Part shown: piece after piece, positions 1 through 8,755 of the stretch | Layout of the letters: each line of letters begins with the position of its first letter | How positions within the stretch are numbered: the first letter of the stretch is position 1 | Assembly: GCA_017622635.1 (NCBI GenBank) | Contig: JAGAQS010000174.1 | Coordinates: forward strand, 1 to 17,276 | Direction of reading: 5' to 3' | DNA from: Ruminococcus sp. | GTDB lineage: Bacteria; Bacillota; Clostridia; Oscillospirales; Ruminococcaceae | Length of the DNA stretch: 17,276 nucleotides | Notes under the pieces: model-generated | What the model saw: only the letters and a program-made list of their open reading frames with translations | Told to the model about the DNA's origin: nothing | The model's database searches: none | Made by a program: the position numbers and the translations under genes

Positions 1-259
1 CTGTGAAGTAGAAAACGGTGAAGTAAAGATAAGCTGTAAGACAGGAATAGGACGCATAAACGATACACTGTCCGCTGACGTAACGGGTGAAACGGTTACA
101 ATCGGATTCAATAACAAACTTTTCCTTGACGCTCTCCGTGCGGCAGAGGGTGACAAGATTCGTATACGTTTCGGCGGTGCTACAAAGGTAATAGAAATTC
201 TTCCGCTTGAAGGAGAGAGCTTTATATTCCTTGTAATGCCCGTACAGCTTAAAAACTGA
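1..259 (+). CDS. dnaN: DNA polymerase III beta subunit (sliding clamp), 3' end only
   Basis: Partial gene: the reading frame is open from base 2 to a TGA at 257-259, giving the last 85 residues; the 5' part lies outside the window. The clamp encircles DNA and tethers the replicative polymerase and other partners. The visible part is the third clamp fold. It contains a [11 protein letters not shown] segment followed by about 40 residues ending in VMPVQLKN, and both match the usual end of bacterial DnaN, where the final residues help form the partner-binding pocket. Position upstream of yaaA-recF-remB-gyrB is the standard Firmicutes origin order, which supports the call. No internal start codon is needed because this is the tail of a longer gene. 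Confidence 0.95.
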   Translation, partial: CEVENGEVKISCKTGIGRINDTLSADVTGETVTIGFNNKLFLDALRAAEGDKIRIRFGGATKVIEILPLEGESFIFLVMPVQLKN

Positions 260-276
260 AAAGAGGTAAATATATT

Positions 277-486
277 ATGGCTGAATCGGTAAAAATAAAA
301 ACAGAGTTTATAAAACTTGACGCACTTTTGAAATATGCGTCGCTTGTAAGTTCGGGCGGAGAAGCAAAGATGCTTATTCAGGACGGACAGATTCTTGTAA
401 ACGGTGAAGTCTGCACCATGAGGGGCAAAAAAATACGTTCGGGTGACAGAGTATCATTCGGCGACAAAGAGGTAGTTATAGAGTGA
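277..486 (+). CDS. yaaA: S4-domain RNA-binding protein YaaA (RlbA-like)
   Basis: A 69-residue protein consisting almost entirely of one S4 RNA-binding domain: [13 protein letters not shown], then [18 protein letters not shown], then a basic GKKIRSGD stretch. The family between dnaN and recF in Firmicutes is YaaA; in Bacillus subtilis it is linked to large ribosomal subunit assembly (family knowledge, not visible here). The ATG is preceded by an AGAGG ribosome binding site 17 bases after the dnaN stop, so cotranscription with dnaN is likely. Its stop codon overlaps the GTG start of recF by four bases (GTGA), which suggests translational coupling. The length is normal for the family (about 70 residues). 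Confidence 0.93.
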   Translation: MAESVKIKTEFIKLDALLKYASLVSSGGEAKMLIQDGQILVNGEVCTMRGKKIRSGDRVSFGDKEVVIE

Positions 487-1631
487 TTGTCACCCATGCT
501 GAAATTGACGGTTTCAAGAATCTTTCGGGAATATCATTTGTTCCCGACCCTAAATACAACATCATATCGGGCAGGAATGCACAGGGTAAGACAAATCTTA
601 TTGAGGCAATATGGCTGATGTCAGGCTGTAAGAGTTTCAGGGGTTCAAAGGAAAAGGACTATATAAACCTTGACGGGAACAGAATGACAGCAAAAATAAA
701 GATTCTTGATTCCGTAAGGGAGCAGAAGATAGAGTTTGAAATAACCAAAGGGGTAAACAGTACCAAGCTTATACACCTCAACGGAGTAAAGCAGAAAGGT
801 ACAAAATCTCTTTTTGACGTTTTCAAGTGCATTGTGTTCATTCCCGACGACGTTGATATTATCAGGGGTTCACCTGAAAGACGGCGTAATTTCATTGACA
901 TGGCTGCCTCACAGTTAAATCCCGTTTCGGTTGTCCACCTGAACAGACACAATGTAATCATGAATCACCGTAATGCCCTGCTGAAAGAAATCATGCAGGG
1001 AAACGCAGGGGAAGACGTTCTTGAAATATGGGACAGACAGGCAGCAAATGAGGGGGCATTTATTTCATATATGCGTAATGACTATATAAGGCAGATAAAT
1101 GAAATATGCTCACGGCTTTACTGTACGATATCGGGCGGAAAGGAAAAACTTGAACTTGAATACAGGTCAAACATATACAAGCCGTCGGATTTTGAAAGAC
1201 CTTTAGGAGAGGAAGCTGTTGGGATTTATTTTAACAAACTGCGTGAAACGTCGGATTACGATATACGCACGGGTTCAACTCATGCAGGAGTAAACAGGGA
1301 CGAAGTGCTTATAAAAATAAACGGAATCAGTGCAAGGGAATACGGTTCTCAGGGACAGATAAAAAGCACGGCACTTGTCATGAAACTCGCACAGGCGGAA
1401 ATATTCATGAAAAAGTCAGAAGAAGCCCCCGTTATATTTCTTGACGACGTTATGGGTGAACTTGACGAAAAGCGTCAGCGGTTCATATTTGACATCATCA
1501 GGGATATGCAGGTATTTATAACAACCTGTAATGAAAGTGCGTTGCTTCCTGAAATAAAAGGAAAAATTATCCGTATAGACGGCGGAAAAATTACGGAGGA
1601 AAGTGAAAATGTGTCTTCATATCGGGAATAA
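483..1631 (+). CDS. recF: DNA replication and repair ATPase RecF
   Basis: RecF is an SMC/ABC-like ATPase that, with RecO and RecR, loads RecA at single-strand gaps and stalled forks. The 382-residue product has a Walker A loop GRNAQGKT at residues 30-37. The ABC-type signature region is SQGQIKST near residue 290. A Walker B VIFLDD lies at about 317-322, followed by the D-loop GELDEKRQ. All catalytic parts are intact and the length is close to the usual 360-380. Translation starts at a GTG that overlaps the yaaA stop; its ribosome binding site would lie within the end of yaaA. The 3' end runs 23 bases into remB, so the two are probably coupled. Confidence 0.96.
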   Translation: MIVTHAEIDGFKNLSGISFVPDPKYNIISGRNAQGKTNLIEAIWLMSGCKSFRGSKEKDYINLDGNRMTAKIKILDSVREQKIEFEITKGVNSTKLIHLNGVKQKGTKSLFDVFKCIVFIPDDVDIIRGSPERRRNFIDMAASQLNPVSVVHLNRHNVIMNHRNALLKEIMQGNAGEDVLEIWDRQAANEGAFISYMRNDYIRQINEICSRLYCTISGGKEKLELEYRSNIYKPSDFERPLGEEAVGIYFNKLRETSDYDIRTGSTHAGVNRDEVLIKINGISAREYGSQGQIKSTALVMKLAQAEIFMKKSEEAPVIFLDDVMGELDEKRQRFIFDIIRDMQVFITTCNESALLPEIKGKIIRIDGGKITEESENVSSYRE

Positions 1632-1887
1632 TTATTCTGTAGATACACGTGATATTGTTGGTATCTTTGATATTGAGAATACCACGGTCGGCAGATGCAC
1701 AAAGAAACTTCTTGAATGTGCGGAAAAAAATCATCTCTGTATATATACCACGTATGAAATGCCGAAAAGTTTTATTATAACCGTAAAAGACGGAAACCAA
1801 AAACTTTATGTTTCACAGCTGTCCGCATGTACACTCAGAAAAAGACTGGGAAGCCGTTATTTCGACGGAAGAAAAAATAATTTCTGA
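1609..1887 (+). CDS. remB: RemB-like regulator (DUF370 family, YaaB)
   Basis: A 92-residue member of the DUF370/RemA-RemB family, with the conserved [20 protein letters not shown] segment near the N-terminus and a basic LRKRLGSRYF motif near the C-terminus. In Bacillus, YaaB/RemB occupies the same slot between recF and gyrB and is implicated in control of biofilm matrix genes; that role is not established here. Two in-frame starts exist, GTG at 1603 and ATG at 1609. The GGAGGA at 1595-1600 is only two bases from the GTG but eight from the ATG, so the ATG is chosen. The gene begins inside recF (23-base overlap with the recF stop at 1631). It is followed by a 128-base gap before gyrB in which I see no convincing terminator or promoter. 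Confidence 0.85.
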   Translation: MCLHIGNNYSVDTRDIVGIFDIENTTVGRCTKKLLECAEKNHLCIYTTYEMPKSFIITVKDGNQKLYVSQLSACTLRKRLGSRYFDGRKNNF

Positions 1888-2015
1888 ATTTATACTGACA
1901 CGGATATTATCGGAAAATACATGGAAAAAATTGTAAAATCGAAAATGACAGCAGGGAAAGTTACAGTATTACTTTTGACACAGTGATTAATTTTTTAAAA
2001 ACCGGAGGTAAATTC

Positions 2016-3941
2016 ATGAGTCAGCAGAATAACAATTATGACGAAAATGATATACAGGTACTGGAGGGTCTTGAAGCTGTAAGAAAACGTCCCGGAATGT
2101 ATATCGGTTCAACGGGGGCAGGAGGTCTGCACCATCTTGTTTATGAGATTGTGGACAACTCAATTGACGAATCCCTTGCAGGTTACTGCACAGAAATTAC
2201 CGTTGAGATTCTGGAGGGCGACGTTATACGTATATCGGACAACGGAAGGGGCATACCGACAGGTATTCACCAGAAAGAAGGTATTTCGGCGGCAACCGTT
2301 GTTTATACCGTTCTTCATGCAGGCGGAAAATTCGGCGGAGGCGGTTACAAGGTATCGGGAGGACTTCACGGTGTCGGTGCTTCTGCTGTCAATGCTCTTT
2401 CCGAATGGCTTGAACTGACGGTATATGACGGCAGTGACATATGGTTTCAGCATTTTGAAAGGGGACATTATTCCGAACAGCTTAAAAAAATCGGAAAAAC
2501 CGACAGAACGGGTACAAGCGTAATGTTCAAGGCAGACGATGAGATTTTTGAAACAACGGTATACAGTTATGACGTTCTTCTGAAAAGACTTCGTGAACAG
2601 GCATTTTTGAATGCAGGTCTGAAAATTGTGTTTACGGATAAGCGTGACCCCGAAAACATAAAGGGCGAGACTCTTTGTTATGAGGGCGGTATACGTCAGT
2701 TCGTTGAACATATCCACACGGCGAGGGGTCTTGAATCACTCAGCGGTGACGTTATTTATTTTTCAGGTTCTCAGGGTGATTCGTTTGCGGAAATCGCATT
2801 ACAGTACAATGACAGCTACAACGAAATAATTCTTTCGTTCGCAAATAACATTCACACCAAAGACGGTGGTTCACATGAAACGGGATTCAAGAACGCAATA
2901 ACAAAAGTCGTGAATGAATACGGCAGGAAAATGGGACTCTTGAAAGAAAAGGAAAAACTCGGCGGTGACGACATACGTGAGGGACTTACTGCCATTATCT
3001 CCGTAAAGCTTACAGACTGTGAGTTTGAAAGTCAGACAAAGGTAAGGCTCGGAAATCCTGAAGTAAAACCGTTTATTGAGAAACTTGTACAGGAAAAACT
3101 CATGAACTTCCTTGAGGAGAACCCAGACACCGCAAAGATGATTTTTGAAAAAAGTCTTTCCGCACTCAAAGCACGTGAGGCGGCAAGACGTGCAAGGGAA
3201 GCCGAAAGAAGCAAGAACGCATTCGGAAAGTCTCCCATGCCTGAAAAGCTTGCCGACTGTGCGGAGCGTGACAACCGTTACACTGAGATTTACATTGTTG
3301 AGGGTGACTCGGCAGGCGGTTCGGCAAAGCAGGGACGTGACAGACGTTATCAGGCTATACTTTCACTGTGGGGAAAAATGCTCAACGTAGAAAAAGCAAG
3401 AATTGACCGTATTTACGGTAATGACAAGCTTGAACCCGTTGTTGCCGCACTCGGTACGGGTATAGGCGAGGATTTCGATATAGAAAAACTCCGTTACGGA
3501 AAAGTAATCATCATGGCAGATGCCGACGTTGACGGTATGCACATAAAGGCATTGTTGCTGACGTTCTTTTTCCGTTATATGCGTCCTCTCATTACAAACG
3601 GCAATGTCTATATAGCACAGCCTCCTCTTTTCAGAGTTGAGAGAAACAAAAAAATATATTATGCCTTTTCTGACGAGGAGCGTGACAGATATATTGACGA
3701 ACTTTCGGAAAACGGAAAATACAAGGTTGAAGTACAGCGTTATAAAGGTCTCGGCGAAATGGACCCCGAACAGCTCTGGGAAACTACCATGAATCCCGAA
3801 ACACGTACAATCGTAAAAATCTCAATGGAAGATGCATTGAGGGCAGACGAGGTATTCACTGTCCTTATGGGTGACAAGGTAGAACCGAGACGTAACTTCA
3901 TAGAGGCAAATGCAAAGTTCGCACAGGATTTGGATATATGA
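2016..3941 (+). CDS. gyrB: DNA gyrase subunit B
   Basis: ATPase subunit of type II topoisomerase DNA gyrase, which introduces negative supercoils with GyrA. The frame is open from a GTG at 1983, but a strong GGAGG at 2004-2008 sits seven bases before the ATG at 2016, giving a 641-residue protein of normal length. The GHKL ATP site is seen as EIVDNSIDE (44-52), DNGRGI (75-80) and GGLHGVGAS (115-123). The Toprim domain has EGDSAGG with Glu429 and the metal-binding cluster DADVDG with Asp502, Asp504 and Asp506. The C-terminus RRNFIEANAKFAQDLDI is typical. The final bases overlap the start of the next gene by four (ATGA), implying coupled translation with the YcxB-like protein rather than directly with gyrA. 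Confidence 0.98.
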   Translation: MSQQNNNYDENDIQVLEGLEAVRKRPGMYIGSTGAGGLHHLVYEIVDNSIDESLAGYCTEITVEILEGDVIRISDNGRGIPTGIHQKEGISAATVVYTVLHAGGKFGGGGYKVSGGLHGVGASAVNALSEWLELTVYDGSDIWFQHFERGHYSEQLKKIGKTDRTGTSVMFKADDEIFETTVYSYDVLLKRLREQAFLNAGLKIVFTDKRDPENIKGETLCYEGGIRQFVEHIHTARGLESLSGDVIYFSGSQGDSFAEIALQYNDSYNEIILSFANNIHTKDGGSHETGFKNAITKVVNEYGRKMGLLKEKEKLGGDDIREGLTAIISVKLTDCEFESQTKVRLGNPEVKPFIEKLVQEKLMNFLEENPDTAKMIFEKSLSALKAREAARRAREAERSKNAFGKSPMPEKLADCAERDNRYTEIYIVEGDSAGGSAKQGRDRRYQAILSLWGKMLNVEKARIDRIYGNDKLEPVVAALGTGIGEDFDIEKLRYGKVIIMADADVDGMHIKALLLTFFFRYMRPLITNGNVYIAQPPLFRVERNKKIYYAFSDEERDRYIDELSENGKYKVEVQRYKGLGEMDPEQLWETTMNPETRTIVKISMEDALRADEVFTVLMGDKVEPRRNFIEANAKFAQDLDI

Positions 3942-4510
3942 CGGAAAATAATTACAGACTCGAAAAAGAGTATACAGTTCCCTTTGAAATATTTAGGGAG
4001 GGTTATACGGAATTTCAGAAAAAATATGTTTTTCCGCAGGCAAACGTTACGGCACTTGCTTTTATTATACTTGCCGGAGTGTTTGTATTTGCGGTAGTGC
4101 AGGACAATTCACAGTATTTTGCGTATCTTCTGATAATGGTCTGTCTTGCAATGGCGGTCAGACAATGGTACAACCCCCGTAAACTGCGTAACAATCTTTT
4201 TGATGCTTTCAGGACAATGGAAGAAACGGTTTACAAAATCGGCGTGGGTGACGGTTTCGTTGATATTTCAACAGTTTCAGAGGGAAATGTTGAAAACTCC
4301 GTTGACGAAGAACAGGCAGAAGATGAGGAAGAACCTGAAGAAGAACCACTGCCCGAAAAAAGCCGTATACCCATTGACGAAAGTTTCTCACTGCTTGAAT
4401 ATGACAGATTTTTTCTTATATTTTCCGGAAAAACCGTTTTTTATATTATTCCGAAAAAAGATTTTTCGGAAAACGAACTGGAAATACTGCGGAATTTAAA
4501 ACAGTCCTGA
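3938..4510 (+). CDS. YcxB-like two-TM membrane protein between gyrB and gyrA
   Basis: A 190-residue protein of unknown function. It has an N-terminal cytosolic segment with EYTVPFEIFREGY, two hydrophobic membrane segments at about 35-54 and 58-75, and a very acidic linker at about 122-140 (Glu/Asp runs). The C-terminal part is a short beta-rich domain (SLLEYDRFFLIFSGKTVFYI) ending in IPKKDFSENELEILRNL. This layout, a TM pair followed by a domain closing with a PK-x-x-F motif, resembles the YcxB-like C-terminal family; the match is from memory of the pattern. The start ATG overlaps the gyrB stop (ATGA), so it is expressed with gyrB. Its position between gyrB and gyrA is unusual relative to Bacillus, where gyrA directly follows gyrB. 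The biochemical role is unknown. Confidence 0.8.
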   Translation: MTENNYRLEKEYTVPFEIFREGYTEFQKKYVFPQANVTALAFIILAGVFVFAVVQDNSQYFAYLLIMVCLAMAVRQWYNPRKLRNNLFDAFRTMEETVYKIGVGDGFVDISTVSEGNVENSVDEEQAEDEEEPEEEPLPEKSRIPIDESFSLLEYDRFFLIFSGKTVFYIIPKKDFSENELEILRNLKQS

Positions 4511-4515
4511 TTGTA

Positions 4516-4570
4516 TTTCAACAGCCTCAAACACTTTTTCCACATGGGGCGTGTGGAAACTGTTGAAAAC
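4516..4570. repeat. Nested inverted repeat of DnaA-box-like decamers upstream of gyrA
   Basis: The outer arms TTTCAACAG (4516-4524) and CTGTTGAAA (4560-4568) enclose inner arms TTTCCACA (4537-4544) and TGTGGAAA (4552-4559), separated by a seven-base loop. TTTTCCACA at 4536-4544 fits the DnaA box consensus TTWTNCACA exactly, while the TTTTCAACA versions (for example TGTTGAAAAC at 4561-4570 on the other strand) differ by one base. The element fills the gap between the YcxB-like gene and gyrA and ends about 50 bases before the gyrA start. It could be a protein-binding site, for DnaA or another regulator, or an RNA hairpin in the operon. It lacks a T-tract, so it is not an obvious terminator. Confidence 0.7.
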
Positions 4571-4618
4571 TTTTCCCGAAAATCCATAAATTTATCTTAC
4601 TGACAGGAGGTAAAGATT

Positions 4619-7243
4619 TTGCTTTACAATGATAACTCAAAAGTAATAAATACCGAAATTTGCGACGAAATGGAAAATTCCATATTGAATTATGCCATGT
4701 CGGTAATCGTTTCAAGAGCGTTGCCTGACGTAAGGGACGGACTTAAACCCGTACACCGCCGAATACTCTACACTCTCCACGAAAACGGCCTCACACCTGA
4801 AAAACCGTATAGAAAGTGTGCCGATACAGTAGGTTCGGTTCTCGGACGCTATCACCCACACGGTGACGCATCTGTCTATGATGCACTTGTAAGACTTGCA
4901 CAGGATTTTTCAATGCGTTACCCGCTTGTTGACGGTCACGGTAACTTCGGTTCAATCGACGGTGACGGCCCTGCCGCTTACCGTTACACAGAAGCCAAGA
5001 TGTCAAAAATAACGCTTGATATGCTTACCGACATAAACAAGGACACCGTTGACTTCGTTTCAAACTATGATGACAGACTGAAAGAACCTGCCGTTTTGCC
5101 GTCGAGGTTTCCTAATTTGCTCGTAAACGGCTCTGTAGGCATCGCAGTCGGCATGGCTACCAACATACCACCCCATAACTTAGGCGAGGTTATAGAGGCA
5201 TTACAGACGCTTATAGACGACCCTGAGTGTTCACTTGAGGATTTGATGGAGCATATACAGGGTCCTGACTTCCCGACGGGCGGAATTGTAATGGGTAAAG
5301 CAGGCATACGTGCCGCCTATGCTACCGGACGTGGAAAGATAATACTCCGTTCACGTACACACTTCGAGGAGATAAAGGGCAGAAACTGCATCATCATTGA
5401 CGAAATACCGTATATGCTCCGCAAGGAAAGGCTTCTCAAGAGCATAAACCAGATGGCAAGGGACAAGAAAATCGAGGGTCTTTATGACCTCCGTGACGAA
5501 TCCGACAAGGACGGCATGAGAGTTGTTATAGAACTCAAAAGGGACGCTGTTCCCGAAATTGTTCTTAACAAGCTTTTTGCACTCACTCAGTTGCAGGATA
5601 CAGTAGGTATTATAATGCTTGCACTTGTAAACGGTGAGCCTAAAATTCTCACCCTCAAAGAGATGTTACGGAATTATCTTGATTTTCAGGTTGAAGTCAT
5701 TCAGCGTCGTACAAGGTTCGACCTCAAAAAAGCTCTTGAAAAGGCACATATTCTTCAGGGTTTTGTACTTGCTTCCGACTATATCGACGAAGTTATTGAT
5801 ATACTCCGCAAAAGCAAGACCATTGCTGAGGGTAAACAGACAATGATGGAACGTTTTAAGGATACGGATATTTCTGCACTTCTTGACCGTTCACAGTATG
5901 ATTTCACCGGTCTGCATATTGAAAAACAGACGGGACTTTCCGAAGAACAGGCAGACGCTATTGTACAGATGCGACTCGGTGCTTTAACCGGTCTTGAAAG
6001 ACAGAAAATCACTGACGAACTTTACGGACTTCTTACTAAAATTTCTGAATATGAGGATATTCTGGCAGACGTTAACCTTGTGTATGAAATAATCATGAAT
6101 GACCTGAACAATATACGCAAGAAGTTCAGCGACAAGAGAAGAACCGATATTGAATCCGTAAGCGGAGAAGTTGACATTGAAGATTTGATACCGCATGAAG
6201 ATTGTGTTGTGACACTTACCAAAAACGGTTATATCAAGCGTATGCCCGTTGCCGATTACAAGACACAGAGACGTGGCGGACGTGGTATAACGGGAATGAA
6301 ACAGCGTGAAGAAGATTTCGTCGAAGAAATGTTCATATGCGGAAGCCACGACAATGTTCTTTTCATATCCAACAAGGGAATCATGTACAAGCTGAAATGT
6401 TACGAAATTCCCGACGGTTCAAAAGCGTCAAGGGGCTTTAACCTGATAAACCTTTTACCGCTGACGGACGGTGAAAAAATAACCGCAATGATAAAGACGA
6501 CGGATTTCAGTGAAGACAAATTCATAACCATAGTTACTAAAAACGGCAAAATCAAGCGTTCAAACCTTTCGCTTTACAGGAATGTACGAAAGAACGGTCT
6601 TATTGCAATAGGACTTGACGAGGGTGACGAAATAGCAGGCGTACGCATGACGGACGGCAACGCACAGATTTTTGTTGCAACAAGAAACGGTATGGCTATA
6701 CGCATAGAAGAATCAAAGGGACGTTCAATGTCACGTTCGGCACACGGTGTAAAGGCAATAAGACTCCGTGACGGTGATTATGTTGTTGGCATTGCAAGAG
6801 TGCGTGACGGTGCTTCACTTCTTACGGTTACCGAAAACGGCTACGGAAAGAGAACCGATATCGACAGTTACAGAATACAGAACAGAGGCGGTTACGGTCT
6901 TACAAACTATAAGGTCGATGATATACGTGGTCACGTCTGCGGTATAAAGATTGTGGACGAGGACGACGATATTATACTTGTTTCAAGTGACGGAATAATT
7001 ATCAGGATACTTGCAAGCGATATACGTATTATGGGACGTGCCGCAAAAGGCGTGCGTGTAATGAGAGTAACGGAGGGTGCAAAGGTTGTTGCTTTCACCC
7101 GTGCCGAACATGACGACAATGCAGAAACGGAAAAAGTCGAACAACTTACAGAAGAACAGGCAAGACAGGCAGACGAAGAATCGGCAATTGAAGAACAGAA
7201 TGAAATCATATCGGAAATTGAAGATTCGGAAGATGATGAATAA
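4619..7243 (+). CDS. gyrA: DNA gyrase subunit A
   Basis: The DNA-cleaving and DNA-wrapping subunit of gyrase. Translation probably begins at TTG 4619, eight bases after AGGAGG (4605-4610). The N-terminal breakage-reunion domain has [19 protein letters not shown] and the catalytic tyrosine Tyr123 in AYRYTEAKM. The GyrA box QRRGGRG, needed for positive wrapping of DNA, is at 550-556 and marks the protein as GyrA rather than ParC. The C-terminal beta-pinwheel blades follow, then a strongly acidic tail from about residue 830 to 874, which makes it longer than a typical 820-residue GyrA. In the quinolone region the residue equivalent to E. coli Ser83 is Ala84 (HGDASVYD), with Asp88 at the Asp87 position. 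The last 11 bases overlap the preferred start of the downstream phosphoesterase gene. Confidence 0.98.
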   Translation: MLYNDNSKVINTEICDEMENSILNYAMSVIVSRALPDVRDGLKPVHRRILYTLHENGLTPEKPYRKCADTVGSVLGRYHPHGDASVYDALVRLAQDFSMRYPLVDGHGNFGSIDGDGPAAYRYTEAKMSKITLDMLTDINKDTVDFVSNYDDRLKEPAVLPSRFPNLLVNGSVGIAVGMATNIPPHNLGEVIEALQTLIDDPECSLEDLMEHIQGPDFPTGGIVMGKAGIRAAYATGRGKIILRSRTHFEEIKGRNCIIIDEIPYMLRKERLLKSINQMARDKKIEGLYDLRDESDKDGMRVVIELKRDAVPEIVLNKLFALTQLQDTVGIIMLALVNGEPKILTLKEMLRNYLDFQVEVIQRRTRFDLKKALEKAHILQGFVLASDYIDEVIDILRKSKTIAEGKQTMMERFKDTDISALLDRSQYDFTGLHIEKQTGLSEEQADAIVQMRLGALTGLERQKITDELYGLLTKISEYEDILADVNLVYEIIMNDLNNIRKKFSDKRRTDIESVSGEVDIEDLIPHEDCVVTLTKNGYIKRMPVADYKTQRRGGRGITGMKQREEDFVEEMFICGSHDNVLFISNKGIMYKLKCYEIPDGSKASRGFNLINLLPLTDGEKITAMIKTTDFSEDKFITIVTKNGKIKRSNLSLYRNVRKNGLIAIGLDEGDEIAGVRMTDGNAQIFVATRNGMAIRIEESKGRSMSRSAHGVKAIRLRDGDYVVGIARVRDGASLLTVTENGYGKRTDIDSYRIQNRGGYGLTNYKVDDIRGHVCGIKIVDEDDDIILVSSDGIIIRILASDIRIMGRAAKGVRVMRVTEGAKVVAFTRAEHDDNAETEKVEQLTEEQARQADEESAIEEQNEIISEIEDSEDDE

Positions 7244-8072
7244 TGAAAAAAAAGGGGATTTCCGCAGAATAACGGAAATCCTCAAAAAAAAACACATAAT
7301 TTTCTTCCTGATATATGCATTGATTGAAAATAAATTTTTACTTTGTACAAGGCATGAATATTTTGGAAAATGCGTTAAAATTGCCCATATTTCCGACGTT
7401 CACAAAAGAAAGTTCGGGAAGAACAATTCACGCATATGTAAGAAAATACGCAGGGAATCGCCTGATATAATATGCATAACGGGTGACATTGTTTCACGTA
7501 CCGAAACGGATTTTTCGTCGGTTGAATCAATGCTAAAAGAACTGTGCGGAATATCTCCTGTATATATTATTTTCGGAAACCATGAACAGACGTTACCGCT
7601 CGAAATGAAGAAGAATTTTATTGACACTGTAAAATGCACGGGTGCGGTGCTTTTAAGAAACGAATCGGCATATATTGAAGTAAACGGGCGAAAACTTAAT
7701 ATATACGGTCTTGAGGAAAGCGAAACGGTTTACAAAAACGGCAGAAGTTACCGTAATCTCGATAAAATCACACTTTCCGAAATGGAAAGACTTCTCGGCA
7801 GATGTTCCGAAAAAAATTCCGTACTTCTTGCACACAATCCTTTTTTCTGTGATGTATATTCACAGTGGGGTGCGGAATATACTTTAAGCGGTCACGTACA
7901 TGGTGGTGTTATAAGAATTTTCGGAAAGGGAATCTTGTCACCTGAAAGAAAACTGTTTCCGCCGTTTTCAAAGGGCGTATACAGTTCGGGCAGAATGAAA
8001 CTTCTTGTTTCGGGAGGACTCGGAAAACTGCGTCTTTTCAATCCGCCTGAAATAGTGATATACGAGATATAG
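7233..8072 (+). CDS. Membrane-anchored metallophosphoesterase (YkuE/YaeI-like)
   Basis: A calcineurin-like metallophosphoesterase of about 279 residues. Metal-ligand motifs are complete: SDVH (Asp55, His57), GD (Asp85), GNHE (Asn116, His117), His201 in LAHNP, and GHVHGG (His221, His223). An N-terminal hydrophobic stretch (about 21-39) followed by a linker before the first motif is typical of membrane-anchored relatives that face outward; some of these act on lipid or nucleotide phosphates, but the substrate here is unknown. The frame is open far upstream inside gyrA. The start was set at ATG 7233 (or 7236) because it lies at the gyrA end and gives the family's usual N-terminal anchor; its ribosome binding site is poor, so coupling to gyrA is likely. 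The stop TAG lies two bases from the opposing ytaF-like stop. Confidence 0.85.
   Translation: MMNNEKKGDFRRITEILKKKHIIFFLIYALIENKFLLCTRHEYFGKCVKIAHISDVHKRKFGKNNSRICKKIRRESPDIICITGDIVSRTETDFSSVESMLKELCGISPVYIIFGNHEQTLPLEMKKNFIDTVKCTGAVLLRNESAYIEVNGRKLNIYGLEESETVYKNGRSYRNLDKITLSEMERLLGRCSEKNSVLLAHNPFFCDVYSQWGAEYTLSGHVHGGVIRIFGKGILSPERKLFPPFSKGVYSSGRMKLLVSGGLGKLRLFNPPEIVIYEI
7254..7283 (-). terminator. Hairpin reading as a minus-strand terminator inside the phosphoesterase 5' end
   Basis: The arms GGATTTCCG (7256-7264) and CGGAAATCC (7273-7281) pair perfectly across an eight-base loop and extend by a G-U and a G-C pair. Runs of A flank both sides on the + strand (7246-7253 and 7284-7292). On the + strand the stem is therefore not followed by T residues. 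On the - strand it is followed by CC-like bases and then eight T residues, so it reads as an intrinsic terminator for transcription coming leftward from the ytaF-like gene across the phosphoesterase. It also encodes residues near the N-terminus of the phosphoesterase. Function is inferred from structure only. Confidence 0.5.
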
Positions 8073-8074
8073 GG

Positions 8075-8686
8075 CTATATTAGAAATGCGAACAATATAA
8101 GCAGAACACCGCCTACCCATGAGAAATCGTGGTGCAGTGACGATATTTTTTTACCTGTCATATTTCCGAGTGCAATTGAGATAAAACCTGCGATAAAAGT
8201 GAAAATAAAAGCGGTCAGCGGATTTATTCCCGAAAAACCACTGCTTAAACCTGTTGATGCAGAGTCAAGGGAACTGGCAAGGGCGAGTGCCGCAGCCTCG
8301 GAGGCAGACAGTATTTTTGAATTGTCGAAATCAGCGGCAGTGTCGTCAAGATAGAGTTTCATGACTATTCCGTATTTATCCGACCGCAGTGAAACTTCAC
8401 CCTTTTTTGAAATATGTTTTGTCACACTGCGAATTATGCTCTTGAAAATTGTTATTATACCGATTGTCGTTATTACGGCAGTTCCGCATATACGGCACAG
8501 TCCTGACGGAATGAATGAACCGATAAAATCCGAAAATTCAAGTGATATTCCCAGTACTGCTGCACTTATCAGACTTATGACGGATATTGACGGCAGGGGA
8601 ATTTTTATTCCGCTGTTGCAGTAAGCCGCCGCCGCAAGATATGTATCAAGACTTACAATTACCGCAAGGAAAATTTCTTCGTACAT
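8075..8686 (-). CDS. ytaF: YtaF-like sporulation-associated membrane protein (MntP superfamily)
   Basis: A 203-residue polytopic membrane protein made of two similar halves. The first half carries AVIVSLDTYLAAAAY with Asp14 and the second carries ALASSLDSASTGLSSG with Asp141; paired Asp residues in membrane helices are the hallmark of the MntP/YtaF transporter superfamily. YtaF proteins are named for sporulation-linked expression in Bacillus; the transported substrate is not known. A hydrophilic loop (about 90-128) separates the halves. Two in-frame starts exist, GTG at 8692 and ATG at 8686; GGGAGG at 8696-8701 is nine bases from the ATG and only three from the GTG, so the ATG is chosen. Its stop is two bases from that of the convergent phosphoesterase, with no terminator between them. 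Confidence 0.8.
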   Translation of the reverse strand: MYEEIFLAVIVSLDTYLAAAAYCNSGIKIPLPSISVISLISAAVLGISLEFSDFIGSFIPSGLCRICGTAVITTIGIITIFKSIIRSVTKHISKKGEVSLRSDKYGIVMKLYLDDTAADFDNSKILSASEAAALALASSLDSASTGLSSGFSGINPLTAFIFTFIAGFISIALGNMTGKKISSLHHDFSWVGGVLLILFAFLI

Positions 8687-8706
8687 TTTCACACACCTCC
8701 CGACGT

Positions 8707-8736
8707 ATAATATGCGGAAGATGCGGAAAATGTCAA
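8707..8736 (-). promoter_or_regulatory. Sigma-A-type promoter for the ytaF-like gene
   Basis: On the minus strand there is TTGACA (8736-8731), an 18-base spacer and TATTAT (8712-8707). Transcription would start near 8700, placing the GGGAGG ribosome binding site almost at the 5' end of the message. It is divergent from the + strand promoter that begins 20 bases away. The -35 is a perfect consensus; the very short leader lowers confidence. Confidence 0.55.
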
Positions 8737-8755
8737 AGTAAATATGAAAAATCTG

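Noticed and set aside
1975..2001. TTGACA at 1975-1980 as the -35 of a gyrB promoter
   Set aside because: No acceptable -10 lies at 16-18 bases; the best match would put the start site inside the gyrB ribosome binding site.
2160..2717. 185-codon open frame antisense to gyrB
   Set aside because: It lies wholly inside the strongly supported gyrB gene, with no homology I recognise and no ribosome binding site of note.
7077..7232. Upstream extension of the phosphoesterase gene to the first in-frame ATG at 7077
   Set aside because: That stretch is the gyrA C-terminal coding region read in another frame; it gives an unnatural Lys/Asn/Gln-rich leader, whereas ATG 7233 gives the family-like N-terminal anchor.
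7254..7283. Hairpin after gyrA as a gyrA terminator
   Set aside because: On the + strand the stem is followed by a run of A, not T, so it does not read as an intrinsic terminator in the gyrA direction.
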